Below are positions 37,550 through 47,064 of a stretch of DNA of 64,000 nucleotides, piece by piece; the first letter of the stretch is position 1; the number at the start of each line of letters is the position of its first letter. Both the position numbers and the translations under genes were made by a program. The stretch is from CAVVVS01 sp963751355 (GTDB lineage Bacteria; Bacteroidota; Ignavibacteria; Ignavibacteriales; Ignavibacteriaceae): NCBI GenBank assembly GCA_963751355.1, contig CAVVVS010000046.1:1-64000 (forward strand). The letters run 5' to 3'. The notes beneath the pieces were generated by a model. That model searched no databases, was not told the DNA's origin, and saw only the letters and a program-made list of their open reading frames with translations.

Positions 37550-37645
37550 CGGCTTTAGCCGTATTTGAGCTTATGATTGGGTTAAAGCCCAGTTATTTTT
37601 TTGTCCTTTTTTGATTTCTTCGATGAATCAAACTGCAATAAATAA
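37550..37645. repeat. REP-like repeat unit, degenerate copy 3
   Basis: CGGCTTTAGCCG (37550-37561) and GGGTTAAAGCCC (37579-37590) are followed by a decayed third hairpin (TCTTCGATGAATCAAACTGC). It aligns over about 95 bp with the start of copy 1 and is truncated. Confidence 0.7.
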
Positions 37646-38019
37646 ATTTTGTATAACAATGCAGATAGCGCGAGGCTGTGTCCTCGCAGCCAGGAGTATA
37701 ATAGTAGATTTTTTTGCAAACATTCTTGTCACGGTGTGGACTGTTAGGATCCGTTATCCCTGCCGTCATAAACCGTTCCATGACTGCCTTTGTTCATATC
37801 TAAAATTTACGTCGTGGTTCTCTAAGTTTTTTTTACAATAATTTTTCGCTCTCACCAAAGGCGTGCAAACTACAGCGGTATTATACTAAATATTCTGACA
37901 TCGTAGATATCAAATTATTGTAGAAGTAGAATAAAATTCATCAAAATATAAAATCCTTGGAGAGGATTGATAGCATTTACGTTTGATTTTGTTTGGAGTT
38001 AAGTAAATAGTCCTATAAA
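37646..38019. other. Non-coding tail of the repeat field
   Basis: It contains the short hairpin GCGAGG-CTGTGT-CCTCGC (37670-37687), another repeat-like element. Nothing else is recognised, and frames here are short and lack ribosome sites. Confidence 0.5.
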
Positions 38020-39054
38020 TCAATTCCCCACTTCAAACCCGATCAATACATCCCAGCCTTCAAATGAATATTTATCGCTGAACAAATTTTCCATGAAATA
38101 ACCCGGTTTCAAATAAATCTCAAATTTATCGTTAACATCAAAACCGAATTTTGCGTACACACGGTTTTCAAAATTTGTTGGAGTATACAATATTTCATCG
38201 ATGCCTGCCGTATCAGCAATTTGTCTGAAATTACGAAAATAATAGTTCACTAATAAAAACACTGACCATCTTTTGTAAATAATCTTCCCCCCTATCAATC
38301 TTATCCATTGTTCTATCGAAGGGTAACGGGTGAATTGAGAGTCGTGAAACAAAAACCTGTATTCGAAATTTAATAAGAAGCTTTTAAGATAATTAATGCT
38401 AACTAGCGGACCGTATCTCCAGCCTTTGTTTTCTTTAATTTTTAAATCCGGATTTATCATTTCATTTTGCAGAGAGAATCTTTCGATATACAAACCATAG
38501 CCGATTCTAAGATAGTTATTCAAATCCTCAAAGAGTTGTGAATCAGCAAAAAGCATGTCTAACTGCTGTTTTCCGTTTGAGCTGAGCTTTTGAAAAGCAT
38601 ACCCGAAATTTAAACTGACCGGGGTGTTATTCAAAAAAAATCCCGAGAGATCGGCGTTCAGTAAAAATTGATCGTAGGAAATACTTAGATTTTCATCGGT
38701 AAATTTGAATAACTGCCTTGCTACATTTATTCCCCAGTTAAATTTTTCTTCACGTTGATAATAATCAGCGGAGACTTTGAATTTTAGTGAGCTCAATTTA
38801 TCAACAGCATCGTACAATTCAGGTCTCATTCTCATTTGTATTGATGCACTTCTGTTGTCTTGTTGAAACTTATATCCTGCAAGTCCTTCAACCGAAGCTA
38901 ATAAATTTCCTGCATCATTTATACCGTAACCCGAAGATTTATAAAAACCGGTTTCTCCATTAATTTTATAAATGAATTGTGCATGGACTGTTTCATTAAA
39001 AAAGATTACTGCTACTAAAATGAAAAAGATATTTGAAAGGTAACGATGCCTCAT
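38020..39054 (-). CDS. Outer-membrane beta-barrel protein of the two-component operon
   Basis: 344 residues with a signal peptide ending at TVHAQ. The rest is a run of amphipathic strands rich in Tyr/Phe (KVSADYYQREEKFNWGINVA, VFLLVNYYFRNF), ending VLIGFEVGN. This is typical of an outer-membrane barrel of perhaps 14-16 strands. The ATG overlaps the stop of the preceding gene (ATGA). It is the last gene of the kinase/regulator operon. No family name is recognised. Confidence 0.7.
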   Translation of the reverse strand: MRHRYLSNIFFILVAVIFFNETVHAQFIYKINGETGFYKSSGYGINDAGNLLASVEGLAGYKFQQDNRSASIQMRMRPELYDAVDKLSSLKFKVSADYYQREEKFNWGINVARQLFKFTDENLSISYDQFLLNADLSGFFLNNTPVSLNFGYAFQKLSSNGKQQLDMLFADSQLFEDLNNYLRIGYGLYIERFSLQNEMINPDLKIKENKGWRYGPLVSINYLKSFLLNFEYRFLFHDSQFTRYPSIEQWIRLIGGKIIYKRWSVFLLVNYYFRNFRQIADTAGIDEILYTPTNFENRVYAKFGFDVNDKFEIYLKPGYFMENLFSDKYSFEGWDVLIGFEVGN

Positions 39055-40049
39055 TTAGTTTTACCGAGCTTATGCATCAAGACGGTCTTATAATCTTGCA
39101 ATCTTTTTTTTACTTCCAGCAATAACTTCTGATACTGTTCCATTGTTATTCCGGTTTTCACAGAAGGATCAGGGGAAAATTGCCGGGCAGATTTTGAACC
39201 CATAACTGTACTAATATCTAATTGGTTCAGTAATAATGTGTAATATTGCACCTGCAACATAATAGAAGTTTTCGAAGCTTCCCTTGATACACCTCCCGCA
39301 TAATTTGTGCCGGTTCCCAAACCGGACGGTGAAGTCTGCGCTGCAAAACTCTTAGGTCTAATACTTCCTCCGAACTCGGCTTCTTCTAAAAATCGCTTTG
39401 CCTTTTCCTGAAGATTTAACATTTGGGAAATTTGATCGCTTTTATTTGTAACCCCGGTCAACCTGTTATCAACCTCGTCGAGCGCATTATCTAAATATTC
39501 TTTATATAATTTTTTTTCTGTTGTATCTTTTATCTCGTTCATATTGATTTGCAGGATCTTATCGGGATGAAATGAAAGTAATTTTACGGCAGGGTACATT
39601 TTCAATCGTTTTTCCGTGAAATAAAATATTTCCGATTTTAATTCTTCTTTATCTTTTACATTCTCATCCTTCTTTAGTAAAGTATTCAGCGAGTCAACGA
39701 TAACCGAGTATTTTTCCACCAGCAGTTTTTTCATTGAATCCATCTTGTCTTTAAGATTATCAACTTTCTTCTGCTGTTCATCGACTTCATTCGATATTAC
39801 AACCGACGAAGCCATTAAGCTTTTTATTTTATTTTTATCTGGATTTTTTTGTTCTTTTTCGTCATTAATTTTATTTACTTGAATGTTCAGTTTCCCCTTT
39901 AATGAATCAAGTTTATTTCCTTCGTTACTTAATATAATGCTTAAAGTTGAAAAATTATCTTCAAGTTCTTTTACACTCTGTGCGTTTATTCCGTTACTTA
40001 TAGTAGCTATTAACATTAAAATTATTATGTAAGTCATATATCGTTTCAT
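39051..40049 (-). CDS. Periplasmic coiled-coil protein of the two-component operon
   Basis: 332 residues with a signal peptide (ISNGINAQ). Residues about 25-150 are a long, charged, heptad-rich coiled coil (KLDSLKGKLNIQVNKINDEK, VDEQQKKVDNLKDKMDSM). The C-terminal third is helical, with a Gly/Ser linker (SPSGLGTGTNYAGG) between. It starts one base into the stop of the regulator gene (TAATG) and overlaps the barrel gene at the other end. A structural or tethering role in the envelope, possibly linking the barrel to the wall, is inference. No family is recognised. Confidence 0.7.
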   Translation of the reverse strand: MKRYMTYIIILMLIATISNGINAQSVKELEDNFSTLSIILSNEGNKLDSLKGKLNIQVNKINDEKEQKNPDKNKIKSLMASSVVISNEVDEQQKKVDNLKDKMDSMKKLLVEKYSVIVDSLNTLLKKDENVKDKEELKSEIFYFTEKRLKMYPAVKLLSFHPDKILQINMNEIKDTTEKKLYKEYLDNALDEVDNRLTGVTNKSDQISQMLNLQEKAKRFLEEAEFGGSIRPKSFAAQTSPSGLGTGTNYAGGVSREASKTSIMLQVQYYTLLLNQLDISTVMGSKSARQFSPDPSVKTGITMEQYQKLLLEVKKRLQDYKTVLMHKLGKTK

Positions 40050-41425
40050 TACAAAAGTCCATATTTTTCTAATTTGTAATACAAAGCACTCGTTTTAATA
40101 CCTAAAATTTTTGCTGCACGGTTTTTAACACCGTCGGCTTTTTTCATTGCCTGAGTAATCATATTTTTTTCATATGAATATAATGCTTCTTCAAGAGGTA
40201 GATTATCATAATGATGATTGGCAGAAATACTTCCCGTTAAATGCCGTGCAATTAATTCAGGTTGTATAATTTTGCCGGTGGAAATCACACACAGCCTTTC
40301 AACAAGATTTTCCAGCTCCCTTATATTTCCCGGGTAAGGATAATCAATTAAAAGCTTCATTCCGTCTTTATCAATTACTTTTTCGGAATGATGATTTTTT
40401 GTACCGCTCTTTTTTAGGAAATGATCAACCAGTAAAGGTATATCTTCTTTTCTCTCACGCAGCGGAGGAAGGTTAACCGGGATAACACTTATCCTGTAAA
40501 AGAAGTCCTCCCTGAATTTTCCTTCAGTTATTATTTTGCTCAAATCCTTATTTGTTGCGGCAACAATTCTAACGTTGGAGCAAATTGTTTCCTCGCCCCC
40601 GACTCTTTCAAATTCACCTTCCTGTAAAACCCGCAGCAGTTTAACTTGCATTGCTTGAGAAATATCGCCTATTTCATCTAAAAATAAGGTCCCGTTATCC
40701 GCTAATTCAAAACGTCCTTTTTTCTGTCTGATCGCTCCGGTAAACGAACCTTTTTCATGACCGAATAATTCGCTTTCCAACAGGTTTTCATTTAATGCAC
40801 CGCAGTTAATTTTTATGAACGGGCTATCGGAACGTTTGCTCTTTTTATGAATTGCTCTGGCAATCAGTTCTTTACCGGTTCCGCTTTCTCCCTGAATTAA
40901 AACAGTACTCTCTTTTTCGGCAACTTGCTCAATTATTCCGAAAACTTTTTTCATAGCTTCCGAACTGCCGATTATTTCTTCGAAGCCCGGGAACAATTCA
41001 CTGTCAAGCAGTCTGTTCTGCTCTATGAGAGATTCAATCTTTTTGTTGCTTTCAATTTTCTCCCAGATATTTTTAACTCTTATTCGAAGCTCATCAGGTG
41101 AAAAAGGTTTTGTTAAAAAGTCAGCCGCACCAAGTTTCATTGCCTTCACGGCATCTTCAACTGTGCCGTATGCAGATATCAGCAGTACTTCGGTTGAAGG
41201 ATTTATTTTTTTAATCCTTTCGAGAATTGCAATACCGTCAATCGGTTCCATTTTCAGATCAAGAATTGCCAAAGGCAGATGCTTTAGCTCAAACTTTTTC
41301 AGTGCATCAACACCGTTATCAAAATCTATTACATTATATCCTTCACGTCTAAGACTTTCGACAATTCCCAGGCGCATTGTTTCATTATCCTCAACTACTA
41401 TTATTTGTTCAGCTCTCATTGACAT
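40049..41425 (-). CDS. Sigma-54-dependent response regulator (NtrC/AtoC type)
   Basis: 458 residues. The receiver domain (about 6-120) has phospho-acceptor D56 and the acidic pair E12-D13. The AAA+ domain (about 148-385) has Walker A GESGTGKE, the sigma-54 contact loop as GSFTGA (Ser in place of the usual Ala), and Walker B GTLFLDEIGD. A Fis-type helix-turn-helix lies at the C-terminus (NRAAKILGIKTSALYYKLEKYG). It activates sigma-54 promoters when phosphorylated by the kinase encoded directly upstream, whose gene overlaps it by 17 bp. A second in-frame ATG at 41419 is equally plausible as the start. No -24/-12 promoter was recognised in the window, so the targets are unknown. Confidence 0.95.
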   Translation of the reverse strand: MSMRAEQIIVVEDNETMRLGIVESLRREGYNVIDFDNGVDALKKFELKHLPLAILDLKMEPIDGIAILERIKKINPSTEVLLISAYGTVEDAVKAMKLGAADFLTKPFSPDELRIRVKNIWEKIESNKKIESLIEQNRLLDSELFPGFEEIIGSSEAMKKVFGIIEQVAEKESTVLIQGESGTGKELIARAIHKKSKRSDSPFIKINCGALNENLLESELFGHEKGSFTGAIRQKKGRFELADNGTLFLDEIGDISQAMQVKLLRVLQEGEFERVGGEETICSNVRIVAATNKDLSKIITEGKFREDFFYRISVIPVNLPPLRERKEDIPLLVDHFLKKSGTKNHHSEKVIDKDGMKLLIDYPYPGNIRELENLVERLCVISTGKIIQPELIARHLTGSISANHHYDNLPLEEALYSYEKNMITQAMKKADGVKNRAAKILGIKTSALYYKLEKYGLL

Positions 41426-42824
41426 TTTTTTTTGTTATGATAAATTTACATCCTTTAACCGGAATGTCTTCAACAAAAATTTCCGCGTTATTTTCCTTGC
41501 ACAATTTTTTACATATAGCCAAACCCAAACCAGTACCATCCTTTTTAGTGGTAAAAAAAGGATTGAAAATTGACTGCATATCCTCCTTCTTAATTCTCTT
41601 ACCGTTATCAGCTATGCTTAGCTCCCATTTAGTGCCGTTATTATTTAATGCTATGTCTATTTTACCTCCGTCATCAACAGAATCAATACTGTTCGTCAAG
41701 AGATTCAATAAAATTTGTTTTAGATGATCGATATCAAAAATTATGTTTTCCTTTTCAACACTATCCGAAAGCTTTATGTTTTTTTCGACTAGCCTTAAAC
41801 GATAGATTCCCTTTAATTCATCGATAATTTTCTCAACATCAACCGGTACGGGATTAGCGTGAGCAGGACGGCTGTAATTTAAATAAGAAGTTATCAAGAT
41901 TTTCAACCGGTTAATTTCTTTAAGAATTTTGTCCAGATAATCGTGCTCAATATTTTGTCTGTCTAGATCTTCCTTCGTTAGATTGGCAAGCAGTTCCATA
42001 CCTCCTAATGGATTTCTAATTTCATGAGCAATTTGTGCAAGCATATTCTCTTTTTCTTTTTGATGCTCGACAAGGTTATTCTTCATCGCATCCATCGATT
42101 CAGCTAACACACCGATCTCACCTTTCATATTGGAAGGAACTTGTGCATTAAAATTACCATGCCCTATTTCCCTGCTGAATCCGACAAGATTATCTAAAGG
42201 CTTTGTAAGAGAACCGGATAAGAATAATGCCGTTAGAAATGAAATCAAAACACCAGCCGCCCCGATATACCAAAACAGTTCGGTTAACGCATCAATTTTT
42301 TGAAGGCGTGCGGCATTCTCCCGCACTGCCAGCCAATCAGTTTTATCCAAACGGTAAAAACCCCATAAATACCATTTGCCGTCATCACCTTTGAACGGAA
42401 GCGAAGTGTTACCGTTATTAATCTTTAATTTCTGAATTTCACTTTGATTTAAGAATAACCTATTATCGATTGTTCCGGTTTTAACCGTAGAATCGGAATG
42501 CACCACAATCCTAAAATGATCATCGAAAATAAATATTTCGGAATGCAGCGCAGAATCTAAATTTTCTTGAAATACACTGCGGAAATAAGTTTCGGTCATT
42601 CGAGTCGGCATTCCAAACTGCAGCAAATTCACATATTTCTTCTGAAACTGATTTGCTAGCATTTGCGTTACTACATTTACCTGTTCGCTTAGCTGCTCTA
42701 TATAAAGATTACGGACAAAAAAATAACTCACCACTGAAAGGGCAATGACTAATGCGGCAGTTATTATGCTGAAAGCTGCAATTATCCTTATTTTATAATA
42801 TGATTTATTCAAGCCGCCCTTCAA
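41409..42824 (-). CDS. Membrane sensor histidine kinase
   Basis: 471 residues. A first membrane helix (about 12-36), an extracytoplasmic sensor of about 145 residues (Cache-like outline: FDDHFRIVVHSD, KWYLWGFYRLDKTDWLAV), and a second helix (about 184-205) are followed by a HAMP segment. The HisKA has H267 in AHEIRNPLGG, and the ATPase domain shows NLLTNSIDSVDDGG and GTGLGLAIC. This is the first gene of a four-gene operon with its sigma-54 regulator, a coiled-coil protein and a barrel. It probably senses the envelope, as suggested by the two co-transcribed envelope proteins; the signal itself is unknown. Confidence 0.93.
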   Translation of the reverse strand: MKGGLNKSYYKIRIIAAFSIITAALVIALSVVSYFFVRNLYIEQLSEQVNVVTQMLANQFQKKYVNLLQFGMPTRMTETYFRSVFQENLDSALHSEIFIFDDHFRIVVHSDSTVKTGTIDNRLFLNQSEIQKLKINNGNTSLPFKGDDGKWYLWGFYRLDKTDWLAVRENAARLQKIDALTELFWYIGAAGVLISFLTALFLSGSLTKPLDNLVGFSREIGHGNFNAQVPSNMKGEIGVLAESMDAMKNNLVEHQKEKENMLAQIAHEIRNPLGGMELLANLTKEDLDRQNIEHDYLDKILKEINRLKILITSYLNYSRPAHANPVPVDVEKIIDELKGIYRLRLVEKNIKLSDSVEKENIIFDIDHLKQILLNLLTNSIDSVDDGGKIDIALNNNGTKWELSIADNGKRIKKEDMQSIFNPFFTTKKDGTGLGLAICKKLCKENNAEIFVEDIPVKGCKFIITKKNVNES

Positions 42825-43270
42825 ATAATTTCCCCTAATTATGCTGTTCTAAAAATAACTGCATGTTTTTTTACATACAAGGAAATTATTTTATTAAATC
42901 GATCTCATCTGATTCCTGAATCCATAATCATCGTAACAAAATTCATATTGTTTTTAATTACGGTGCAGCTAACAGTGTCGGAACGGGGAGATATTTTTTT
43001 GTCCGTATTTAATATCGAGTTCGCTGTTCAACGCTGCATCGACATAAACAGGATTATCAATGCACCCGACATTAATTATTAACTTATCATATTTTTTCTG
43101 ATAATGCGTTTATAATTCCATTAACCATTCTACAATTATCATATTTATCGGGTTGTTGTATTTTATAAGCTATTGTTTCATTATTTTAATTTATCTGATT
43201 TTTGCATGAGCAATAGTTATAATTTTAACAATTTGTCCCCGCAGTCGTCAATCAGAATAAGCTCAGCACT
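42825..43270. other. Intergenic region upstream of the kinase operon
   Basis: 446 bp containing the presumed kinase-operon promoter (minus strand). Only a small stem TTATCA/TGATAA near 43084-43103 is visible. No gene, RNA or sigma-54 site was recognised. Confidence 0.4.
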
Positions 43271-44584
43271 TTATTTAATCAGCAGCATCTTTTTTGCAAC
43301 CGATGCATTACCGAATCTTATCTCATAAAAATATACTCCGCTGGGCAGATCCGCCGCATTAAAATTAACCGAATGATTCCCGGCAGACATATTTGAATTA
43401 ACCAGCATTTTAACCTTTTGTCCTATATTATTATAAACCGTTAGTTGAACAAAACCGGCTTCCGGAATATTGTATTTTATTTTTGTATTCGGATTGAACG
43501 GATTTGGATAATTCTGATACAATTTAAATTCTGCGGGAATGATTTTATGTTTCTCTTTTACAGCAGTAATTCCTCCATTGTTCGTATAAAGAATTGTTCC
43601 GCTGTCACCTACCGCATACCCAATATCCTGATTGTAAAAAGCGATATCATTCAAAGCTGTATTAACAGGCGATTTCAGATCAATCCATGAATCACCGTTA
43701 TCAGTTGATTTCAATATTTCTCCTAACCTGCCGCAGATAAAAACTGCGTACCGGAAATTTTTTATTTCGTTTGGATAAATTCCTACAGGCATATTCTGAG
43801 AGATGTTTGTCCAGGCAGTATCTGATTGCCGTTTCCTCAGTAATAAGGCCGTAGATATTAACTCACCGCCGTCGCCGACAAGAAACTCGTAATCGTATGC
43901 TAAATCACCGGAAGTAATATTCTGCCACGGGATATAATTTCCGATACCATACTTCGACCATTTTTTATTCACAATATCCCCGCTTACATAATTAGAAGCG
44001 GAAGCTGCGAAAACTTTTGACCCGGTACCATATCCGAACGTAGTATATACGTCAAAATTTGCGGCAATAATTCCGGAGTTAAATAACAGTGTATCCATCC
44101 AGGTGTTTCCTTCATCCGTTGAAAATAAAATTCTGCCTTTATCGGTACCGAGAATTACTGCAGAGTCAGGAGAGAATGCATAAAGTAGCGGTGTTGTGAA
44201 ACCCTGATCCACCGTAGTAAAATTATATGGTTCATTTTTTATTGACCAGGTTTTGCCGCTGTCCGGGGAAATTAACAAGATTTTATCTCCTGCAATTATA
44301 ATCGAATTACCGGAAGAATAAAATTCAGTTCTACATGAAATCGCGTTCAAATTATTGATAATATTCAAATTGATTTTTTCCCATGTATTCCCGGAGTCCG
44401 TGGTTTTAAGAATAGTTCCCGCTTCGCCGGTAACAATAGCCGTACTTGAATCAATTACTGCAACACCGGTTAGATTTACTTTGGTATCGCTGTTTAATTG
44501 TTTCCATTGAGCATTTGAAACTGAAAATGCGGCGATGAAGATAATAAGAGAATAAAGTATTTGAGTAAAGTATTTTCTTCTCAT
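43271..44584 (-). CDS. T9SS-secreted YCF48/BNR-type beta-propeller protein
   Basis: 437 residues with a signal peptide (AFSVSNAQ). Residues about 25-345 consist of propeller repeats of the YCF48/BNR kind (GTILKTTDSGNTWEKINL, GRILFSTDEGNTWMDTL, GEILKSTDNGDSWIDL, IGYAVGDSGTILYTNNGG). The C-terminus is a type A sorting domain (QNYPNPFNPNTKIKY ... KKMLLIK). The ATG at 44584 has an ideal GGGAGG box. No enzyme motif is visible; related proteins bind other proteins or are simply secreted scaffolds. It is probably its own transcription unit. Confidence 0.85.
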   Translation of the reverse strand: MRRKYFTQILYSLIIFIAAFSVSNAQWKQLNSDTKVNLTGVAVIDSSTAIVTGEAGTILKTTDSGNTWEKINLNIINNLNAISCRTEFYSSGNSIIIAGDKILLISPDSGKTWSIKNEPYNFTTVDQGFTTPLLYAFSPDSAVILGTDKGRILFSTDEGNTWMDTLLFNSGIIAANFDVYTTFGYGTGSKVFAASASNYVSGDIVNKKWSKYGIGNYIPWQNITSGDLAYDYEFLVGDGGELISTALLLRKRQSDTAWTNISQNMPVGIYPNEIKNFRYAVFICGRLGEILKSTDNGDSWIDLKSPVNTALNDIAFYNQDIGYAVGDSGTILYTNNGGITAVKEKHKIIPAEFKLYQNYPNPFNPNTKIKYNIPEAGFVQLTVYNNIGQKVKMLVNSNMSAGNHSVNFNAADLPSGVYFYEIRFGNASVAKKMLLIK

Positions 44585-44769
44585 GATAAACCTCCCAATC
44601 TATTCTAATTCAAGGGAAAAAGCGTAAATGTTCCCGTTGTATCGCTCCATGGTCCGGTGCCCGGAGATAAAATAATCGATAATAATATTTAAACGATAAT
44701 TTTTCATTTCCCTATCTCAACAAATTTGAATATTAATATTTTAAAATGGACTTTCGTAATTTCCCTTTG

Positions 44770-45231
44770 TTAATCAGTGGTGACTTGAGCATAATAATCA
44801 TTCAACCAATTAAATAATTTATTTAATTTTACCGGCAATTTTGCAAAAGGACGATTATAGGCCGACACCGTATCGGAAATATTCCGATTAACTAAAATTA
44901 TAGTTTCGTAGTTCTGATCGGTCCAATACTCTGAAGGTTCATAATGTCTATCGTATTTCTCAAAACCAATTAATAGATTTGATAATTTTTTCTGATCCCC
45001 TGATGTAATATTTGTATTCGTTGTGTCTTTTCCGTGACTTCCATATGATACAGCAATAACATTTCCATTTTTATATAGGTTCAAACCCGAAGGATTTATC
45101 CAGCCCCCTGATTTGGTAAAATACAAATCATATTCACCGAATTCCAATGTTGATTCGGGATTTACTATTCCGGAACAGGAAATTAAAACCACAGCTGACA
45201 AGAAAAGTATATAGTTTATTAAAATTTTCAT
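44770..45231 (-). CDS. Small lipoprotein, last gene of the serpin operon
   Basis: 153 residues from the ATG at 45231, with a lipobox (AVVLISC). A GTG at 45243 is in frame, but GTGAGG there fits better as the ribosome site (GAGG, then six bases). The mature protein is small and mixed alpha/beta (EFGEYDLYFTKSGGWINPSG, ENRNISDTVSAYNRP-like region), with no family I recognise. It lies 9 bp after the stop of the barrel-like gene. It probably faces the periplasm or the cell surface. Confidence 0.65.
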   Translation of the reverse strand: MKILINYILFLSAVVLISCSGIVNPESTLEFGEYDLYFTKSGGWINPSGLNLYKNGNVIAVSYGSHGKDTTNTNITSGDQKKLSNLLIGFEKYDRHYEPSEYWTDQNYETIILVNRNISDTVSAYNRPFAKLPVKLNKLFNWLNDYYAQVTTD

Positions 45232-45239
45232 TTTTAACC

Positions 45240-47051
45240 TCACATTTTCAATTCAAAACTAAGCCACCATTGTGCAATCCTGAAGAAGCTTTCGAAATCG
45301 GGATCAATTGTTAAGCGTGCTTTAAAAGCAGAAGTAATTGAAGCATCAAAACTTGCAAAAATTTTTGTCGATTTTTCACTCATCTTTTTTTCAGGCTGAG
45401 TGTAGGCTTCGCCGAAATTATATTCGGCTTTAAAAGTTGTATCGATAGTTCTTTCACGTTTGTTAAAGTAAGCAACTGTTTTGTCGGTGATATCCCACTT
45501 ATCAAAAATCCTGTTAACGCCAAGCATCATTCCCCAATTTTTTCCTAGTCTAAAATTTATAAGAATAGGAATCTGCAGTGTAAATTTATCAGCCGAATAA
45601 TTCCACACTAAAGTTTTATCTTCAACAAGATTTTGATAATAATCTCTGTTATTTTGCTGATTAGAACTTGTATAATTGTAATTAGATTCATTTACGGCAA
45701 TAACCGGCTCGTTGGAAGTTATTGTAATATTATTTGAGCTAATATAAAAGCCCACACCCAGTGAATTTTTTTCCGTTAGCTTCCAATGCAGATTAAGCAT
45801 CATCTCGTGAAGATTATCGGTACGTTTACCGCTGCCGTTACGTATATCATGAGTAAAGGAAGATCCGTAATTTTTATACCAGCTTCCGTCGTAAGAGTTG
45901 ACCCATCTTGATGAATTATTTGACGTATCATTTATTGCAGATTGTGTCAAAAGATCAATATTACTTCTTGAGTATTTATAATATAATGAAATAGTTTTAT
46001 CATTTTTCATTCTGCTGGAAAAATTTATTCCTATATATTTTGTAGTTCCGTCATGATTCCAATGCTGAACCGTTGCGTTGTCCGAATAATTGTAATACCA
46101 GGTTTCTGATGTTTCCGGTGTGTTTTGCTGACTGTAATAATGTGTTGATGCATCATAGCTTTGTTCCGCTTTACCCGTAAGGATGCCTGCCTTTGCGCCT
46201 AGTGTAATACTCTTTACAGGTAAGTAACTTATTCCGGTGCTTATATCAAAGTGATTATAATCTTCATTCCTGGTTTGAGATTGTGAATTCGACCACTGCT
46301 GATTATCTGTATTCCCGTACTCATCATTATAAATATTTGAATACCCGCCGTCGCGTGAATGAATTACTCCGTCAATCGATAGTCCGATATTTAGATTATC
46401 GTATAGACTATATCCTGCAAAAACCGAATACAATTGTGCATCGGTAATCATATCGTCTCTTCCGCTGTACCTATTTTCAACCGGAACAGCATCTTGGGCT
46501 TTCATCGAAACACCAAAAGCATCATAGCCGCAAACGGCATTATAAATTCCATATGGCATCTGGTAATATTTATCCTCACCATGAATAAATTGAAAAGAAC
46601 CGCCTGCAAAAAATTTGCGTGTCAATTGGCTTAAAGGGTAAGTCAGAATACCGAGCGAAACAATTGGCTCCGGTTCTATGCGGGAGATACTGAACCAGCG
46701 CGGATCGTAGTATGGACGATAAATTGCAATGCTGTTTGCAAAATACTGCGGTGCAACATAAGTTGAAACTACCGGAGGCTCGGTTCTATCTCCTCTAAAA
46801 TCTATGTAAGCAAGAATATCGTTCTTACCGATATCGGGGAGGTTTGCAGGATTTATATATAGATGAAGAAACGGATTATTAATTAATCCCGGTGCAACAT
46901 TTTTAAAACTTGAAATACCAAACGGATTTAAATAATGCGGTTTGAAGTAAAAAGACGACTCTTCAAAATTCTGTTCTGTTGTCCTTTCACCGTAATATTG
47001 TGCAAAAATAAATGACGGACATAATAATAAAATGAATAAAATATTTTTCAT
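45240..47051 (-). CDS. Outer-membrane barrel-like protein in the serpin operon
   Basis: 603 residues from the ATG at 47051, with GAGGGA five bases upstream; the in-frame TTG at 47063 overlaps that box. The signal peptide ends at SFIFAQ. The early segment (INPANLPDIGKNDILAYIDF) resembles the N-terminus of FadL/PorV-like barrels, followed by many Tyr/Asn-rich amphipathic strands and a final aromatic-rich stretch (FFRIAQWWLSFELKM). It is therefore a likely outer-membrane barrel of unknown cargo. It lies 13 bp downstream of the serpin gene in the same operon. Confidence 0.7.
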   Translation of the reverse strand: MKNILFILLLCPSFIFAQYYGERTTEQNFEESSFYFKPHYLNPFGISSFKNVAPGLINNPFLHLYINPANLPDIGKNDILAYIDFRGDRTEPPVVSTYVAPQYFANSIAIYRPYYDPRWFSISRIEPEPIVSLGILTYPLSQLTRKFFAGGSFQFIHGEDKYYQMPYGIYNAVCGYDAFGVSMKAQDAVPVENRYSGRDDMITDAQLYSVFAGYSLYDNLNIGLSIDGVIHSRDGGYSNIYNDEYGNTDNQQWSNSQSQTRNEDYNHFDISTGISYLPVKSITLGAKAGILTGKAEQSYDASTHYYSQQNTPETSETWYYNYSDNATVQHWNHDGTTKYIGINFSSRMKNDKTISLYYKYSRSNIDLLTQSAINDTSNNSSRWVNSYDGSWYKNYGSSFTHDIRNGSGKRTDNLHEMMLNLHWKLTEKNSLGVGFYISSNNITITSNEPVIAVNESNYNYTSSNQQNNRDYYQNLVEDKTLVWNYSADKFTLQIPILINFRLGKNWGMMLGVNRIFDKWDITDKTVAYFNKRERTIDTTFKAEYNFGEAYTQPEKKMSEKSTKIFASFDASITSAFKARLTIDPDFESFFRIAQWWLSFELKM

Positions 47052-47064
47052 TTGTTCCCTCAAA

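Noticed and set aside
36540..37645. Regular palindromic repeats that could suggest a CRISPR array
   Set aside because: The hairpins are of different sequence, the spacing is irregular, and a RAYT gene lies between long direct repeats; no cas gene is near. REP elements explain it better.
37611..37841. A 76-codon plus-strand frame in the repeat field
   Set aside because: It runs through the decayed REP copy and the GCGAGG/CCTCGC hairpin, so it is an accident of repeats.
42825..43270. A sigma-54 (-24/-12) promoter for the kinase operon
   Set aside because: No TGGCA-N7-TGC-type pair was found on the minus strand in this gap.
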